The notes under the pieces are model-generated. The model was given only the letters and a program-made list of their open reading frames with translations, made no database searches and was not told the DNA's origin. Below, one piece after another: positions 34,642 through 44,838 of a stretch of 64,000 bases of DNA. Every line of letters begins with the position of its first letter. The first letter of the stretch is position 1. A program made the translations under genes and the position numbers. The stretch comes from Pseudoalteromonas sp. 3D05 (lineage in GTDB: Bacteria; Pseudomonadota; Gammaproteobacteria; Enterobacterales; Alteromonadaceae): the NCBI RefSeq assembly GCF_002723455.1, contig NZ_PDUS01000016.1, forward strand, positions 39,048 to 103,047, read 5' to 3'.

Positions 34642-36423
34642 ATGGCTAAATTAAAACTTACTGAGTTGGTACTCAGAGATGCACATCAGTCTTTGCTAGC
34701 AACACGCATGCGCTTAGATGACATGCTGCCTATTGCTGAAAAATTAGATAACGCGGGTTATTGGTCTATAGAATCTTGGGGCGGGGCTACATTTGATTCT
34801 TGCATTCGTTATTTAGGCGAAGATCCATGGGAGCGTATCAGAGCACTTAAAAAAGCCATGCCAAATACTAAGCAGCAAATGCTGCTGCGTGGTCAAAACC
34901 TTTTAGGGTATCGTCATTACGCTGATGATGTAGTCGAAAAGTTTGTTGAGCGCGCCCACAAAAATGGGGTTGATGTATTCCGTATTTTTGATGCGATGAA
35001 TGATGTACGCAACCTTGAAACGGCGATTAAAGCTGCTATAAAAGTGGGTGCACACGCACAAGGTACTATTTCATATACTGTTAGCCCAGTGCATACACTT
35101 GATATGTGGCTAACCTTAGCTAAGCAGCTAGAAGATTTAGGTTGTCACTCAATTTGTATTAAGGATATGGCTGGTCTACTTAAACCTTATGACTGTGAGC
35201 AGTTGATCAAAGGGTTAAAAGAGACTGTTTCAATTCCTATCGCAATGCAATGTCATGCAACTACTGGCTTAAGCACCGCGACTTATCAAAAAGCAATTGA
35301 TGCAGGCATTGATATGCTTGATACCGCTATTTCATCTATGAGTATGACTTACGGTCACAGCGCAACTGAAACGATTGTTTCAATTGTTGAAGGAACTGAA
35401 CGCGACACCGACTTGGATCTCAATCAGCTTGAAGAGATTGCTGCCTATTTCCGTGATGTTCGTAAAAAGTATGCGGCATTTGAAGGTAGCTTAAAAGGGG
35501 TGGATGGGAGAATTTTATTAGCGCAAGTGCCAGGCGGTATGTTGACTAATATGGAAAACCAGTTAAAAGAGCAAGGTGCAGCTGATAAGCTAGACCAGGT
35601 TCTTCTTGAAATACCACGTGTACGCGAAGACTTAGGCTTTTTGCCATTAGTAACACCTACATCGCAAATTGTGGGCACACAAGCTGTATTAAATGTACTA
35701 ACTGGCGAACGTTACAAAACCATCACAAAAGAAACGGCGGGCGTGCTTAAAGGTGAGTATGGTTCAACGCCAGCACCGATGAACAAAGAACTTCAAGAGC
35801 GCGTACTCGATGGCGGCGAAGCTATTACGTGTCGCCCAGCTGATGTACTTCAGCCTGAGCTTGAAACACTTCACACAGAGTTATTAAAAGAAGCGCAAGA
35901 GCAAGGGTTAGCGCTTGCCGATGAGCAAATCGATGATGTTCTAACATACGCACTGTTTCCTCAAATTGGATTGAAATTCCTTAAAAACCGTAACAACCCT
36001 GATGCATTTGAAGCAGTACCAAGTGCTGACTCTGCTAAGCAAGAGAAGCCTTCTAGTAATAAGCCTAATAACAACACCGTTAAAGCTGAGCAATACAGCG
36101 TTAAAGTGGATGGCAAAGTATATGATGTTGTTGTAGCCCAAGGCGGTGAATTAAAAGAAGTAACCCTTAAAGATAGTGAGCTAATTCCTCAATCTGCATC
36201 GGTTGCATCTGGTGAAACATTAAATGCTCCACTTGCTGGTAACATTTTTAAAATCAAAGTTAAAGCTGGTCAAGCAGTGAACGCGGGTGACGTTGTGATG
36301 ATCATGGAAGCGATGAAAATGGAAACTGAGATCCGCGCAACACACAGTGGAACGATTGCAGAAGTTCTCGTTGCTGAGGGTGATTCTGTCACAACTGGTG
36401 ACGCCATGATTGCAATGGCTTAG
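34642..36423 (+). CDS. oadA: Oxaloacetate decarboxylase alpha subunit
   Basis: Cytoplasmic carboxyltransferase and biotin carrier: moves CO2 from oxaloacetate to biotin, giving pyruvate. 593 residues; carboxyltransferase TIM barrel near 1-300 ([32 protein letters not shown] with zinc-ligand histidine), a PYC-like middle domain, a Ala/Pro/Asn-rich linker, and a C-terminal biotinyl domain with Lys559 in [15 protein letters not shown] precedes the ATG. Coupling to sodium export is typical in marine bacteria. Confidence 0.97.
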   Translation: MAKLKLTELVLRDAHQSLLATRMRLDDMLPIAEKLDNAGYWSIESWGGATFDSCIRYLGEDPWERIRALKKAMPNTKQQMLLRGQNLLGYRHYADDVVEKFVERAHKNGVDVFRIFDAMNDVRNLETAIKAAIKVGAHAQGTISYTVSPVHTLDMWLTLAKQLEDLGCHSICIKDMAGLLKPYDCEQLIKGLKETVSIPIAMQCHATTGLSTATYQKAIDAGIDMLDTAISSMSMTYGHSATETIVSIVEGTERDTDLDLNQLEEIAAYFRDVRKKYAAFEGSLKGVDGRILLAQVPGGMLTNMENQLKEQGAADKLDQVLLEIPRVREDLGFLPLVTPTSQIVGTQAVLNVLTGERYKTITKETAGVLKGEYGSTPAPMNKELQERVLDGGEAITCRPADVLQPELETLHTELLKEAQEQGLALADEQIDDVLTYALFPQIGLKFLKNRNNPDAFEAVPSADSAKQEKPSSNKPNNNTVKAEQYSVKVDGKVYDVVVAQGGELKEVTLKDSELIPQSASVASGETLNAPLAGNIFKIKVKAGQAVNAGDVVMIMEAMKMETEIRATHSGTIAEVLVAEGDSVTTGDAMIAMA

Positions 36424-36434
36424 GAGTGTAGAGG

Positions 36435-37565
36435 ATGGAAGCATTACTAAATCTTTGGCAGGCAACGGGTATAGCAAACTTCACGTTTCCTGCATTAATA
36501 ATGATTGCAGTAGGGTGTTTGTTATTGTACCTCGCGATTTCGCGTAATTTTGAACCATTATTATTAGTGCCAATTGGCTTTGGCGCAATATTAACTAATA
36601 TCCCTGTTGCTGGTTTATCAGATCCAGGTGGTTTGTTGTACTACGTTTACCATATTGGTATTGATACCGGAGTCTTTCCGCTATTAATCTTTATGGGGGT
36701 TGGGGCGCTTACTGATTTTAGTGCCCTGATAGCAAATCCGCGCATGATGTTGCTTGGTGCTGCTGCTCAGTTTGGTATTTTTGCTACATTATTTGGTGCA
36801 ATTTTACTTAACTATGTACCAGGATTTGAGTTCTCATTACAAGATGCATCGGCGATTGCAATTATCGGTGGTGCTGATGGCCCAACAGCTATCTTTTTAG
36901 CATCAAAGTTAGCGCCTGACTTGCTCGGTGCTATCGCTGTAGCTGCATATTCTTATATGGCACTTGTGCCTATTATTCAGCCGCCTATTATGCGCGCACT
37001 TACAACGCCAGAAGAGCGTAAAATTCAAATGCCACAATTACGTACAGTATCTAAGAAGGAAAAAATCATTTTCCCTCTAATGGTATTGGGCTTAACTATG
37101 TTGTTTTTACCCGCCGCAACACCGCTTGTTGGTATGTTTTGTTTAGGTAACTTAATGCGAGAATCAGGTGTGGTTGATCGCTTAAGCAACAGTGCACAAA
37201 ATGAGATTATCAATATCACAACGATTTTCTTAGGACTCGCTGTAGGGTCTAAATTAGCCGCAGATAAATTCTTAACTGTCGAAACACTGGGTATTTTAGC
37301 GCTAGGTGCATTAGCATTTTCTATCGGTACAGCCTCAGGTGTGTTTATGGCAAAAGGTTTAAACAAGTTATCTAAATCACCAATAAACCCCTTAGTGGGG
37401 GCGGCGGGTGTTTCTGCCGTACCAATGGCTGCACGAGTAGTTAACAAAGTAGGCCTTGAAAATAACCCGCATAACTTCTTATTGATGCATGCAATGGGGC
37501 CAAACGTAGCAGGTGTACTAGGTAGTGCCGTTGCCGCGGGTATTTTGTTAGCACTTGTTGGTTAA
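36435..37565 (+). CDS. oadB: Oxaloacetate decarboxylase beta subunit (Na+ pump)
   Basis: Integral membrane subunit that decarboxylates carboxybiotin and exports two sodium ions. 376 residues, shorter than the ~430 of Klebsiella OadB. The functional region [19 protein letters not shown] (with the Na+-binding Asp) and [15 protein letters not shown] are present, and later [18 protein letters not shown]. 11 bases after oadA, followed by a strong terminator. Confidence 0.96.
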   Translation: MEALLNLWQATGIANFTFPALIMIAVGCLLLYLAISRNFEPLLLVPIGFGAILTNIPVAGLSDPGGLLYYVYHIGIDTGVFPLLIFMGVGALTDFSALIANPRMMLLGAAAQFGIFATLFGAILLNYVPGFEFSLQDASAIAIIGGADGPTAIFLASKLAPDLLGAIAVAAYSYMALVPIIQPPIMRALTTPEERKIQMPQLRTVSKKEKIIFPLMVLGLTMLFLPAATPLVGMFCLGNLMRESGVVDRLSNSAQNEIINITTIFLGLAVGSKLAADKFLTVETLGILALGALAFSIGTASGVFMAKGLNKLSKSPINPLVGAAGVSAVPMAARVVNKVGLENNPHNFLLMHAMGPNVAGVLGSAVAAGILLALVG

Positions 37566-37636
37566 AAAACCGCGGTGCTCATTCATCTTGAGGTGGTTTG
37601 AGTATATTTAAGTAAACTTTTACTTCCAACCGACTG

Positions 37637-37662
37637 GCGCAGTTTAAACTGCGCTTTTTTTT
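37637..37662 (+). terminator. Rho-independent terminator of oadGAB
   Basis: Perfect stem GCGCAGTTTAAACTGCGC followed by eight T. Confidence 0.93.
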
Positions 37663-37714
37663 GGGCGCTTTTTGGGTATACTCAACGTTAGTTTTACAAA
37701 TTTAAAGGAGTGGT

Positions 37715-37891
37715 ATGAGTATTTTTGTGATTTTAATATCTTTGGTTGTCGCTCTTGTCATTCTTGTGCCATTACTTGAAAAGTACCAATCAAAAATGGG
37801 TTTAGATGGTGCAACTAAATATGCTAAGTATATTTGGCCATTGGTCATGATTTCATTGGTTATACAATTGATTTATGTATTGGTGCGATAG
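37715..37891 (+). CDS. Small membrane protein, 58 aa
   Basis: Preceded by AAAGGAG at ideal distance. The frame begins MSIFVILISLVVALVILVPL, then EKYQSKMGLDGATKYAKYI, and ends WPLVMISLVIQLIYVLVR: two hydrophobic helices joined by a polar loop. I do not recognise the family. It has its own position between the oadB terminator and a gene-free stretch, so it is an independent transcript. Confidence 0.75.
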   Translation: MSIFVILISLVVALVILVPLLEKYQSKMGLDGATKYAKYIWPLVMISLVIQLIYVLVR

Positions 37892-38345
37892 AGCATAGCC
37901 GTCAACCGTCAAAATTGGATGCGTACGTAGACTTGCGCATCACGAAACCCAACGAATAATATCCTTTCAGTCTTTATTAAAGCGCAGCATTATCACGTGT
38001 TTTATTTATTCAGTTTACTCTGAGTCGTGGGAAAATAATTTTAAATATTTATTTAAAATCAATTGTTTATGTTTTATGTGAAATTATAGAAATACCATCG
38101 TTTCTTCAGGTTTATCCTGTGTAATTAAGGTGCAGGATTTGAATTTCACACAATGCCTTAACCTTATATTGTCACACCATAATAGTTTCTTTTAATAAAT
38201 ATTAGCGAAAATAGATCATGTTGCTTAGGGAAGTGCTCAGGAGATAAATCGCTTTACTATACTCGTTTTGCAATATGACTAAGCTGTTCCTTTTTTAAAT
38301 ACCTAGCTACTTATTTACATTACATAGCTCAGTGATTACTATGCA
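37892..38345. other. Gene-free region upstream of the two-component operon
   Basis: About 450 AT-rich bases. A TGTGAAATT / AATTTCACA inverted pair lies near 38078-38150, and ATCCTG...CAGGAT near 38114-38136. Neither forms an obvious terminator. I see no convincing small gene. The promoter of the downstream two-component/TonB cluster should be here. Confidence 0.55.
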
Positions 38346-38364
38346 AATAATAATAATTACTATT
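38346..38364 (+). promoter_or_regulatory. Candidate Fur box before the two-component genes
   Basis: AATAATAATAATTACTATT matches the 19-base Fur consensus GATAATGATAATCATTATC at 14 positions. It ends 20 bases before the GTG of the response regulator gene. In AT-rich DNA such matches arise by chance more easily, so the call is moderate. Confidence 0.45.
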
Positions 38365-38384
38365 TCTATTGGTTTGGATTTCTA

Positions 38385-39071
38385 GTGTCAAAAATAAAAG
38401 TTTTATTAATTGAAGACGATAATACGTTAAATCATTATCTCACCGATTTATTGGTTAAATCAGGTTACTGTGTTGAGCAGTGCTTTGATGGTTTAACAGG
38501 GTTAGAAATAGCTCAGCGTCGGCAGCACCACCTTATTTTACTTGATAAAATGCTCCCTAAGTTAGACGGTGTATCACTTTTAAAAACACTGCGAGAGACC
38601 AGCCAGCAGCCTGTTATTATGGTTTCAGCCAAAGGTGCAGAAGAAGAGCGTATTTTAGGCTTGAGCCATGGCGCAGATGATTATGTTGCCAAGCCATTTA
38701 ATACCCAAGAGCTGTTACTCAGAATTGAGAGCCTATTAAGACGAAGCCAAGCAAGCGTCAAACCAAGCAGTCATGTAGAAATAAATATTGATGGCCTCAT
38801 GCTCAACGTTATCAAACAGGTTATTTATGTAAATGGTGAAGAGCTTGAGTTCACACCAATTCAGTTTAAATTACTTTGGGAGCTGGTTTCGCAACAAAAT
38901 AAAATAGTCAGTAAATCAGATTTATACCAAGCAGTGCTTAATAAAAAGTTAGGCGCTTATGATCGTAGTATTGATATGCATCTTAGTCGAGTAAGAAGAA
39001 AACTAACAGACGCTAACTGGCTTGGGGAGCGCTTACAAACGGTGCATGGTAAAGGATACTGTTTTAAATGA
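38385..39071 (+). CDS. OmpR-family response regulator (PfeR-like context)
   Basis: 228 residues: receiver domain with phosphoacceptor Asp54 (LILLDKMLP) and acidic pair Glu10-Asp11-Asp12, and a C-terminal winged-helix domain (FTPIQFKLLWELVSQQNK... YDRSIDMHLSRVRRKL). It starts with GTG and a weak site. The kinase gene overlaps its end by four bases. Lying directly upstream of a TonB receptor gene, it recalls the P. aeruginosa PfeR-PfeS pair that induces the ferric-enterobactin receptor; control of this receptor is inference. Confidence 0.9.
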   Translation: MSKIKVLLIEDDNTLNHYLTDLLVKSGYCVEQCFDGLTGLEIAQRRQHHLILLDKMLPKLDGVSLLKTLRETSQQPVIMVSAKGAEEERILGLSHGADDYVAKPFNTQELLLRIESLLRRSQASVKPSSHVEINIDGLMLNVIKQVIYVNGEELEFTPIQFKLLWELVSQQNKIVSKSDLYQAVLNKKLGAYDRSIDMHLSRVRRKLTDANWLGERLQTVHGKGYCFK

Positions 39072-40405
39072 AGCGAAAGTTACTTTGGAAATTATGCCTA
39101 ATTTTGGCTACAGGTTTAGTTTCATTTTTTTATTTATTACACATATTCACCTTAAAAACAGAAGAGAGCATGAGTTTTATTGCAGAGCAAGATCGCATGC
39201 AATTACAAGCGTGGGGAGCACATGCTGAAAAGCTCTATTCCACTGGAAAAATAGACCAATTAAATACGTGGTTGGCACAGTTAAAAACTCAAGAAAACAC
39301 TTGGGTATCCATAGCTGGTTTTAAGGTAAGCCACATAGCTGGTGAATCATTTGATCAAAATATTGTTGGTGGTTATCACTTTGGGCGCAGCATTGAATGG
39401 AAAATTCATCTCTACTTTGAGCAAAACCCCATAATGGAAATTCCTTTCATTCATACTAATGGCAGCTTATTAATAAAATTACCTGAGCGTATGCGCCCAG
39501 GTAACTACTGGACAACAACTAAGTTTATGTTGCAAATAATAATGCCAATGCTGGTTTTAGTCGTGTTATCGATTATTTTATATCGCCATATTATTACGCC
39601 TCTACAGCAATTAGAAAAAGCGACTGCAGAATTTAGCCGTGGTAACTTTTCAGTTAGGGTGGCGAAATATTTAGGAGGGCGCAAAGATGAACTTGCCCAA
39701 CTTGCATTTACCTTTGATCAAATGGCTAGTCGTATTGGTGAGCTCATTAATAATCAAAGACAATTAATTTCAGACTTATCCCACGAATTAAGAACACCAC
39801 TTACGCGTTTAGATATAGCAGTTGAAAACTTTGATGAGCACGAAAGTAAACAGCACCTTGAGCGAATCACTCGCGAGTCAAAACATATTCGCAAACTCGT
39901 TGAAGATAGTTTAACCCTTGCATGGCTTGAAAATGAAAAGCCGATAATTAAACAAGAGCCCGTTGATCTGGTAGACCTGCTTGATGTGTTAATTGAGGAT
40001 GCTCGTTATGAATTTCCTGATCGAAAGCTGGTTATTCATGCCCCAGCAACCGCAGTGATTGAAAATAGCTGCCATCGTGCATTATGTCCACCCATCGAAA
40101 ACGTGATTAGAAATGCGCTGCGTTATACACCGGTCAATGAACAAGTTACTATTCGCATGTCGTTGGAGTCTAATTTTTACAAATTACAGATATGCGATCA
40201 AGGTCCTGGTATCCCTGAGCAATTTTTAAAGAAAGTATTTGAGCCATTTTTTAGAGTCGACGACGCACGAATAAGTGAAGGTGATAGCTTTGGTTTAGGT
40301 TTGGCCTTGGCTAAACGCCATTTAGCCAGTGTTAGGGCAAAGATCTACGCACAAAATGAGTTAGGTGTAGGGTTGGTAGTGGTGATAATGATTCCTATTT
40401 CTTAA
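39068..40405 (+). CDS. Sensor histidine kinase (PfeS-like context)
   Basis: 445-residue membrane kinase: helices near 6-24 and 155-173 flank a ~130-residue periplasmic sensor, then HAMP, HisKA with phospho-His239 in DLSHELRTPLTR, and an ATPase domain (NVIRNALRY, DQGPGIPE, GDSFGLGLALAKRH). Partner of the preceding regulator, translated through an ATGA overlap. The signal could be a siderophore in the periplasm, by analogy with PfeS; no direct evidence. Confidence 0.9.
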   Translation: MKRKLLWKLCLILATGLVSFFYLLHIFTLKTEESMSFIAEQDRMQLQAWGAHAEKLYSTGKIDQLNTWLAQLKTQENTWVSIAGFKVSHIAGESFDQNIVGGYHFGRSIEWKIHLYFEQNPIMEIPFIHTNGSLLIKLPERMRPGNYWTTTKFMLQIIMPMLVLVVLSIILYRHIITPLQQLEKATAEFSRGNFSVRVAKYLGGRKDELAQLAFTFDQMASRIGELINNQRQLISDLSHELRTPLTRLDIAVENFDEHESKQHLERITRESKHIRKLVEDSLTLAWLENEKPIIKQEPVDLVDLLDVLIEDARYEFPDRKLVIHAPATAVIENSCHRALCPPIENVIRNALRYTPVNEQVTIRMSLESNFYKLQICDQGPGIPEQFLKKVFEPFFRVDDARISEGDSFGLGLALAKRHLASVRAKIYAQNELGVGLVVVIMIPIS

Positions 40406-40494
40406 ATGTAACAATTGTAAAAGTCATATCATTAGTGACTTTAAATGGTAATAATTCTTAATTAAGTATTTAACACTTATTTGAGATCTAATTC

Positions 40495-42630
40495 ATGCCA
40501 TCTGTATTAATAAATAAACCGTTTGTAAAAACCAGTATTGCCAGCGCTGTAATTGCGCTTTGTTTTAACGCCAATGCGGCTACTCAAGAAGAGACTAAAC
40601 AAGAACAGAAGATAGAAAAAATCACAGTCGTTGGTGCTACAACAAATTCAGAAATCACACCACTTGAGCTTGAAAACTACCAGGCAAACGATTTAGATGA
40701 TATTTTTCGTCATACACCATCGGTTACTGTAGGTGGATCATTAGGCATAGCACAAAAGATATTTGTACGTGGTATGGAAGACTCAATGGTCAATGTAACT
40801 GTTGATGGTGCGCCGCAAACCAGCACGCTGTTTCATCATATTGGCCGTGTTGCAATTGAACCTGAACTATTACAAAGTATAGAAGTACAAGCCGGTGCGG
40901 GTGAAGCAACATCTGGTACAGGTGCTGTTGGCGGAGCAATTCGTTTTAAAACAAAAAGTGCTGATAATTTACTCAGCGATAACGAGCAGTTTGGTGGTAT
41001 TGCCAAAGCGAGTTATTTTAGTAATGACGGCCACAAAGAAAGCCTATCATTATACGGCAGGTTAACTGATGAAATAGGGGTGTTAGCGTCCTATGTTAAT
41101 GTTAGTCGTAATGACATGGATGATGGTGATGGCAGAAATCTAGAAGGGACAGCAGCCGATCAAACCCTTGCATTCATAAAAGTAAACGCCGATCTGACAG
41201 AAAACCAAAGCTTGACATTAAGCTATGAAAACCGCCAAGAAGAAGGTGAGTTTGGTAAACAAACTAACTGGGCCCAAATTGCTGGAGCACCATTGTTTGA
41301 ATCATGGGGAGAGCGCGAAACCATTGTGTTAAATCATGGCTGGTACTTAAATAGTTTCGTAAACCTTGAAACGACTATTTACCAAACAGAGTCTTCATTT
41401 AAACGCGAACTTTATACCTGGGATGCTGCAATCGAAACAACGGGTTTTGATATCCGAAATACCAGTGATTTAGGCAATCATACTCTGACTTACGGTGTAG
41501 AACAAAAAGTAGATAAAGTTCATGCTGCTTCGTATGAAGACTTTGGTGGTATTTTTGATGAAGAAGGCACGGTGACGGGTGTATATATTCAAGATCACTG
41601 GCAATTAAGCGATGCTTTATTACTTAGCTTTGGTGCGCGTTATGATGCTTATGAACTTGATCACAGCGCTGTTGAAGTTAACTGGGTTAAAGTTGATGGT
41701 GTCTGGGTCATTGAAACCGACGCAAGTGGTGCGCCAGTGACTTCATCGGATGAGTTTTCAACTAAAAAACAAGATGGCATTAGTGGCAATATTGGTTTTG
41801 AGTATAGTTTTACCGAATCATTAAAGTTGTCTGCTGGTTATGCACAAGCGCTTAGAGGTAGGCAAGTTGCAGATGCTTTCACTGTAGGTGAGTTGACATA
41901 TAATCAAAACTTATCACCTGAAGAAGTCGATAATACTGAGCTTGGCTTAGTGTATAACGATGGCACTTGGTTGTTTGAAGCATCATTGTATCTAAGTGTA
42001 ATTAACGACGTGGTATTTGATAAGTTCAAAGGCCGTGAAGGTGTATTCAACGAAAATATCGGTGATTTAGAAACCAAAGGTATTGAACTTGTATCGGGTT
42101 ATCAAGGCGATAATTTTGATGTTATCGTAAGTTATAGCCATAACGATGTTGAACTAAACAATGCCTCATTTGTGTGGCCAGACGCTAATGATGCCACTGG
42201 TTATAGCACTGTTATTATCGATGGTATTGATATGGCAGCCTATGAATATGGCGGTTTAGGTAATGCAATTGGCGATTCTATCAATATTAACTTTAACTAC
42301 CATGTGAATGAGAAAATTAAGTTTGGTCTAAACTATAACCATGTTGCTAGCCTCAACGATATTGAAGTATTCCACCGTTCGATTGAACTTGGTTGGTTGA
42401 ATGAGCTCGAAACAATCAATAAGCCAGGCTACGATTTATTTGATGTCTATGTAACCTATGAGCCACTCACCAATCTAAGGTTTGATTTATCAGTGCAAAA
42501 CTTACTAGACGAATCTTATTTAAGCCACGGTAGTGTTGCTGACTACGGACATATTAAGGGTTATGAAGGTGTTGTAGGTATTAAAGAGCCAGGGCGTGAT
42601 ATACGCCTTAGTGTGTCGTATACATTTTAA
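40495..42630 (+). CDS. TonB-dependent outer-membrane receptor
   Basis: A ligand-gated outer-membrane porin powered by TonB, 711 residues. Signal peptide to about residue 28 (SAVIALCFNANA), TonB-box-like segment IEKITVVGA, plug domain (DIFRHTPSVTVGGS, VRGMED, GAGEATSGTGAVGGAIRF) and a 22-strand barrel ending RLSVSYTF. Its neighbours (two-component system, PepSY/DUF3649/DUF3325 proteins, Fur-like sites) point to a ferric-siderophore substrate. The substrate cannot be named from sequence. A weak Fur-like patch lies in the 89 bases before it. Confidence 0.95.
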   Translation: MPSVLINKPFVKTSIASAVIALCFNANAATQEETKQEQKIEKITVVGATTNSEITPLELENYQANDLDDIFRHTPSVTVGGSLGIAQKIFVRGMEDSMVNVTVDGAPQTSTLFHHIGRVAIEPELLQSIEVQAGAGEATSGTGAVGGAIRFKTKSADNLLSDNEQFGGIAKASYFSNDGHKESLSLYGRLTDEIGVLASYVNVSRNDMDDGDGRNLEGTAADQTLAFIKVNADLTENQSLTLSYENRQEEGEFGKQTNWAQIAGAPLFESWGERETIVLNHGWYLNSFVNLETTIYQTESSFKRELYTWDAAIETTGFDIRNTSDLGNHTLTYGVEQKVDKVHAASYEDFGGIFDEEGTVTGVYIQDHWQLSDALLLSFGARYDAYELDHSAVEVNWVKVDGVWVIETDASGAPVTSSDEFSTKKQDGISGNIGFEYSFTESLKLSAGYAQALRGRQVADAFTVGELTYNQNLSPEEVDNTELGLVYNDGTWLFEASLYLSVINDVVFDKFKGREGVFNENIGDLETKGIELVSGYQGDNFDVIVSYSHNDVELNNASFVWPDANDATGYSTVIIDGIDMAAYEYGGLGNAIGDSININFNYHVNEKIKFGLNYNHVASLNDIEVFHRSIELGWLNELETINKPGYDLFDVYVTYEPLTNLRFDLSVQNLLDESYLSHGSVADYGHIKGYEGVVGIKEPGRDIRLSVSYTF

Positions 42631-42641
42631 CTCCTGAATTA

Positions 42642-42668
42642 GTTAGGTGCTTTAAGAAAGCACCTAAC
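42642..42668 (+). repeat. Strong intercistronic stem-loop
   Basis: GTTAGGTGCTTT and AAAGCACCTAAC form a perfect 12-bp stem with an AAG loop between the receptor gene and the DUF3649 gene. No T-run follows, so it is not a classical terminator; it more likely stabilises the receptor mRNA 3' end or reduces downstream expression. Confidence 0.8.
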
Positions 42669-42678
42669 GGGCTTATTG

Positions 42679-42969
42679 ATGAATATCACAAAAAAACATC
42701 TCTCAGTATTTCATGTAACTACTCGTGTGCTTATTGCTTTAATTGGCGGTTATTTTGTGGCAATGCATGGTGCTATCTTGATTGGCAATCATTTATTAAG
42801 TGATAAGACTAACAGTATTATCACAGGATTAATGTCTAGCTTTATCATTTACCTCATCACAGTGCTATTTGTATTTGCTACTAAAACAACGTTACGCGCT
42901 TTTGCCGTTGTATTGGTTTCATGTATTTTACTTTACTTTTTGAATTACTATTTGCAGGGGCCGCAATAG
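42679..42969 (+). CDS. DUF3649 family membrane protein
   Basis: A 96-residue inner-membrane protein with three hydrophobic helices (about 13-35, 46-66, 72-90). DUF3649 proteins usually sit in front of PepSY and DUF3325 genes in iron-uptake clusters, exactly as here. Role unknown, probably part of an inner-membrane siderophore-processing complex. The ATG at 42679 is preferred over the adjacent TTG. One base separates its stop from the PepSY start. Confidence 0.82.
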   Translation: MNITKKHLSVFHVTTRVLIALIGGYFVAMHGAILIGNHLLSDKTNSIITGLMSSFIIYLITVLFVFATKTTLRAFAVVLVSCILLYFLNYYLQGPQ

Positions 42970-42970
42970 T

Positions 42971-44542
42971 ATGAGACCTCGATTTAGACAATCTATGAGC
43001 TGGCTACATACGTGGTCTGGCTTTGTATTTGCTTGGCTACTGTTTTTTATTTTTATTACAGGCACTGCAGGCTATTTTGAAAATGAAATAGACCGCTGGA
43101 TGAAACCAGAAATAGCCATAGTAAATGAACCCATTGATGACTTAGCAATACTTGATATTGCTCAGCAACAACTCACAGACAATGCAGAAGATGCAACTCA
43201 GTGGTACATTAGTTATCCATCAGCACGTAATCCTTATATTGATATTTCATGGTTGCAGCCAGCAAATAAAGAGACTGGGGCACGTAGGCAGTGGTATGAA
43301 AAAAACCTTGCGCCTGATACCAGCGAGCTTATAACAACCAGAGAAACCAGTGGTGGCGAAGCGTTATACCGACTGCACTATAGTTTACATTATGTACCGA
43401 TTGTTGTTGGCTATTTGGTCACTAGTTTAGCCACGATGCTGATGCTGATTGGTTTAGTCACTGGGGTGATTATTCATAAAAAAATATTCATTGAGTTTTT
43501 TACTTTTCGTGCCAATAAAGGGCTGCGTAGTTGGCTCGATATACATAACATTTTTAGCGTATTGCCATTACCTTTTCATTTAATGATCACATACAGCGGA
43601 CTTATTTTATTAATGGGTATTTCATTTGCCCCTGTGGTGGATGCAACCTATGGCGAAGGCAAAAAAATGCATCGCCAGTTATACAATGAAACACAAGCTG
43701 AAAACCTTACAAAGGAAGTTATAGCGTTACCCGCTGAAAACTTATCACTTGAAAGCGCATTAATTGATGCAAAATCACGTTTTAAAGATCAAGCAGTAAG
43801 TTATTTGGGGTTAATTGACCGAAATACTGAGCAGCCAGGGTTTGAAGTGTGGTTCGGTGCACAAGAGGGCATTGAGCTTGCCACGCTCTTCACCTATCGC
43901 GCTGTCGGTGGGCAAGTTCAAATAGAACAAGCCACAGGAAAAAAATACAGTGCAGCTGAGGTTTATGATGTGCTGGAGCATTTACACGAAGGATTGTTTG
44001 CAGATACTTATTTAAGGTGGTTGTACTTTTTATCTGGCTTGCTAGGGGCTGGAATGATAGCAACGGGAATGATTATTTGGGTGCAAAAACGTAAAAAGCA
44101 GCAATCTAGGTTTATCAATGTTATCGATAAGCTTAATGCAGCTGTGGTCGTTGGCTTACCCATAGGCATCGCGGCTTATTTTTGGGCTAACCGTTTACTA
44201 CCTGTTGAAATGGCTAGCCGTGCTCATTGGGAAATGAACAGCTTGTTTATTGTATTTGCATTGTGTAGCTGTTTTTGTGTTACGCGAGCAGCAGAAAAAG
44301 CCTGGCAAAATATGCTGTGGTTAGCAGCTGTAGCCTATGCCTTGATACCACTTGTTAATATGCTCACAACAAAGCACAGTATATTATCGAGCTTACAGAA
44401 TAATGATTGGTTAATGCTGGGGGTTGATTTAAGTATGCTGGTTTTTGCTGGGGGCTTTGCTGTTACGGCGATTGTGTTGCAAAGGCGAAGTGTTATTGGC
44501 TCTGCAAACGCACATATAAAGCAAACAGTAAAAGGTATTTAA
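42971..44542 (+). CDS. PepSY-associated TM helix protein (PiuB-like)
   Basis: 523 residues with an N-terminal helix (WLHTWSGFVFAWLLFFIFITGT), a PepSY-containing periplasmic part, a conserved DIHNIFSVLPLPFHLMITYSG helix region, the HLHEGLFADTYLRWLYFLSG region, and extra C-terminal helices. It is longer than the other PepSY protein of this window (380 residues). Such proteins act with TonB receptors; some reduce or release iron from siderophores. Embedded between DUF3649 and DUF3325 genes. Confidence 0.9.
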   Translation: MRPRFRQSMSWLHTWSGFVFAWLLFFIFITGTAGYFENEIDRWMKPEIAIVNEPIDDLAILDIAQQQLTDNAEDATQWYISYPSARNPYIDISWLQPANKETGARRQWYEKNLAPDTSELITTRETSGGEALYRLHYSLHYVPIVVGYLVTSLATMLMLIGLVTGVIIHKKIFIEFFTFRANKGLRSWLDIHNIFSVLPLPFHLMITYSGLILLMGISFAPVVDATYGEGKKMHRQLYNETQAENLTKEVIALPAENLSLESALIDAKSRFKDQAVSYLGLIDRNTEQPGFEVWFGAQEGIELATLFTYRAVGGQVQIEQATGKKYSAAEVYDVLEHLHEGLFADTYLRWLYFLSGLLGAGMIATGMIIWVQKRKKQQSRFINVIDKLNAAVVVGLPIGIAAYFWANRLLPVEMASRAHWEMNSLFIVFALCSCFCVTRAAEKAWQNMLWLAAVAYALIPLVNMLTTKHSILSSLQNNDWLMLGVDLSMLVFAGGFAVTAIVLQRRSVIGSANAHIKQTVKGI

Positions 44543-44544
44543 AT

Positions 44545-44838
44545 ATGTTGATATTACTACAAATAATGCTGCAATTAGTGGGCTTTACACTGCTGAGTTT
44601 GTCATTACAACGCTATTATAACCATGTATTTAGTCAAGCACTGGGCTTAAAAAAAAGCACCTGTATATTGTTTAGATGTGCTGGCTTTGCATTACTTATT
44701 GTTGCAGCAATCAATGCAATCAGTCTGTGGGGCAATTCACTTGGCTTAGTCTATGTTTTTGCAACCGCAACACTAATAACGACTTTATTAGCTGTTCTAT
44801 TAGCTTATATTACAAGAGCAAAGATAATCGCCAAATAA
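44545..44838 (+). CDS. DUF3325 family membrane protein
   Basis: A 97-residue inner-membrane protein with three helices (about 3-18, 41-58, 66-88), matching DUF3325, the usual third member of DUF3649-PepSY-DUF3325 clusters. Two bases after the PepSY gene. Function unknown. Ends the cluster. Confidence 0.8.
   Translation: MLILLQIMLQLVGFTLLSLSLQRYYNHVFSQALGLKKSTCILFRCAGFALLIVAAINAISLWGNSLGLVYVFATATLITTLLAVLLAYITRAKIIAK

Noticed and set aside
38078..38150. TGTGAAATT / AATTTCACA inverted pair before the two-component operon
   Set aside because: Arms are over 60 bases apart and resemble generic AT-rich symmetry; nothing ties it to a known regulator.
40447..40465. Possible Fur box in front of the TonB receptor (AATGGTAATAATTCTTAAT)
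   Set aside because: Only about 11 of 19 consensus positions match, close to what AT-rich DNA gives by chance.
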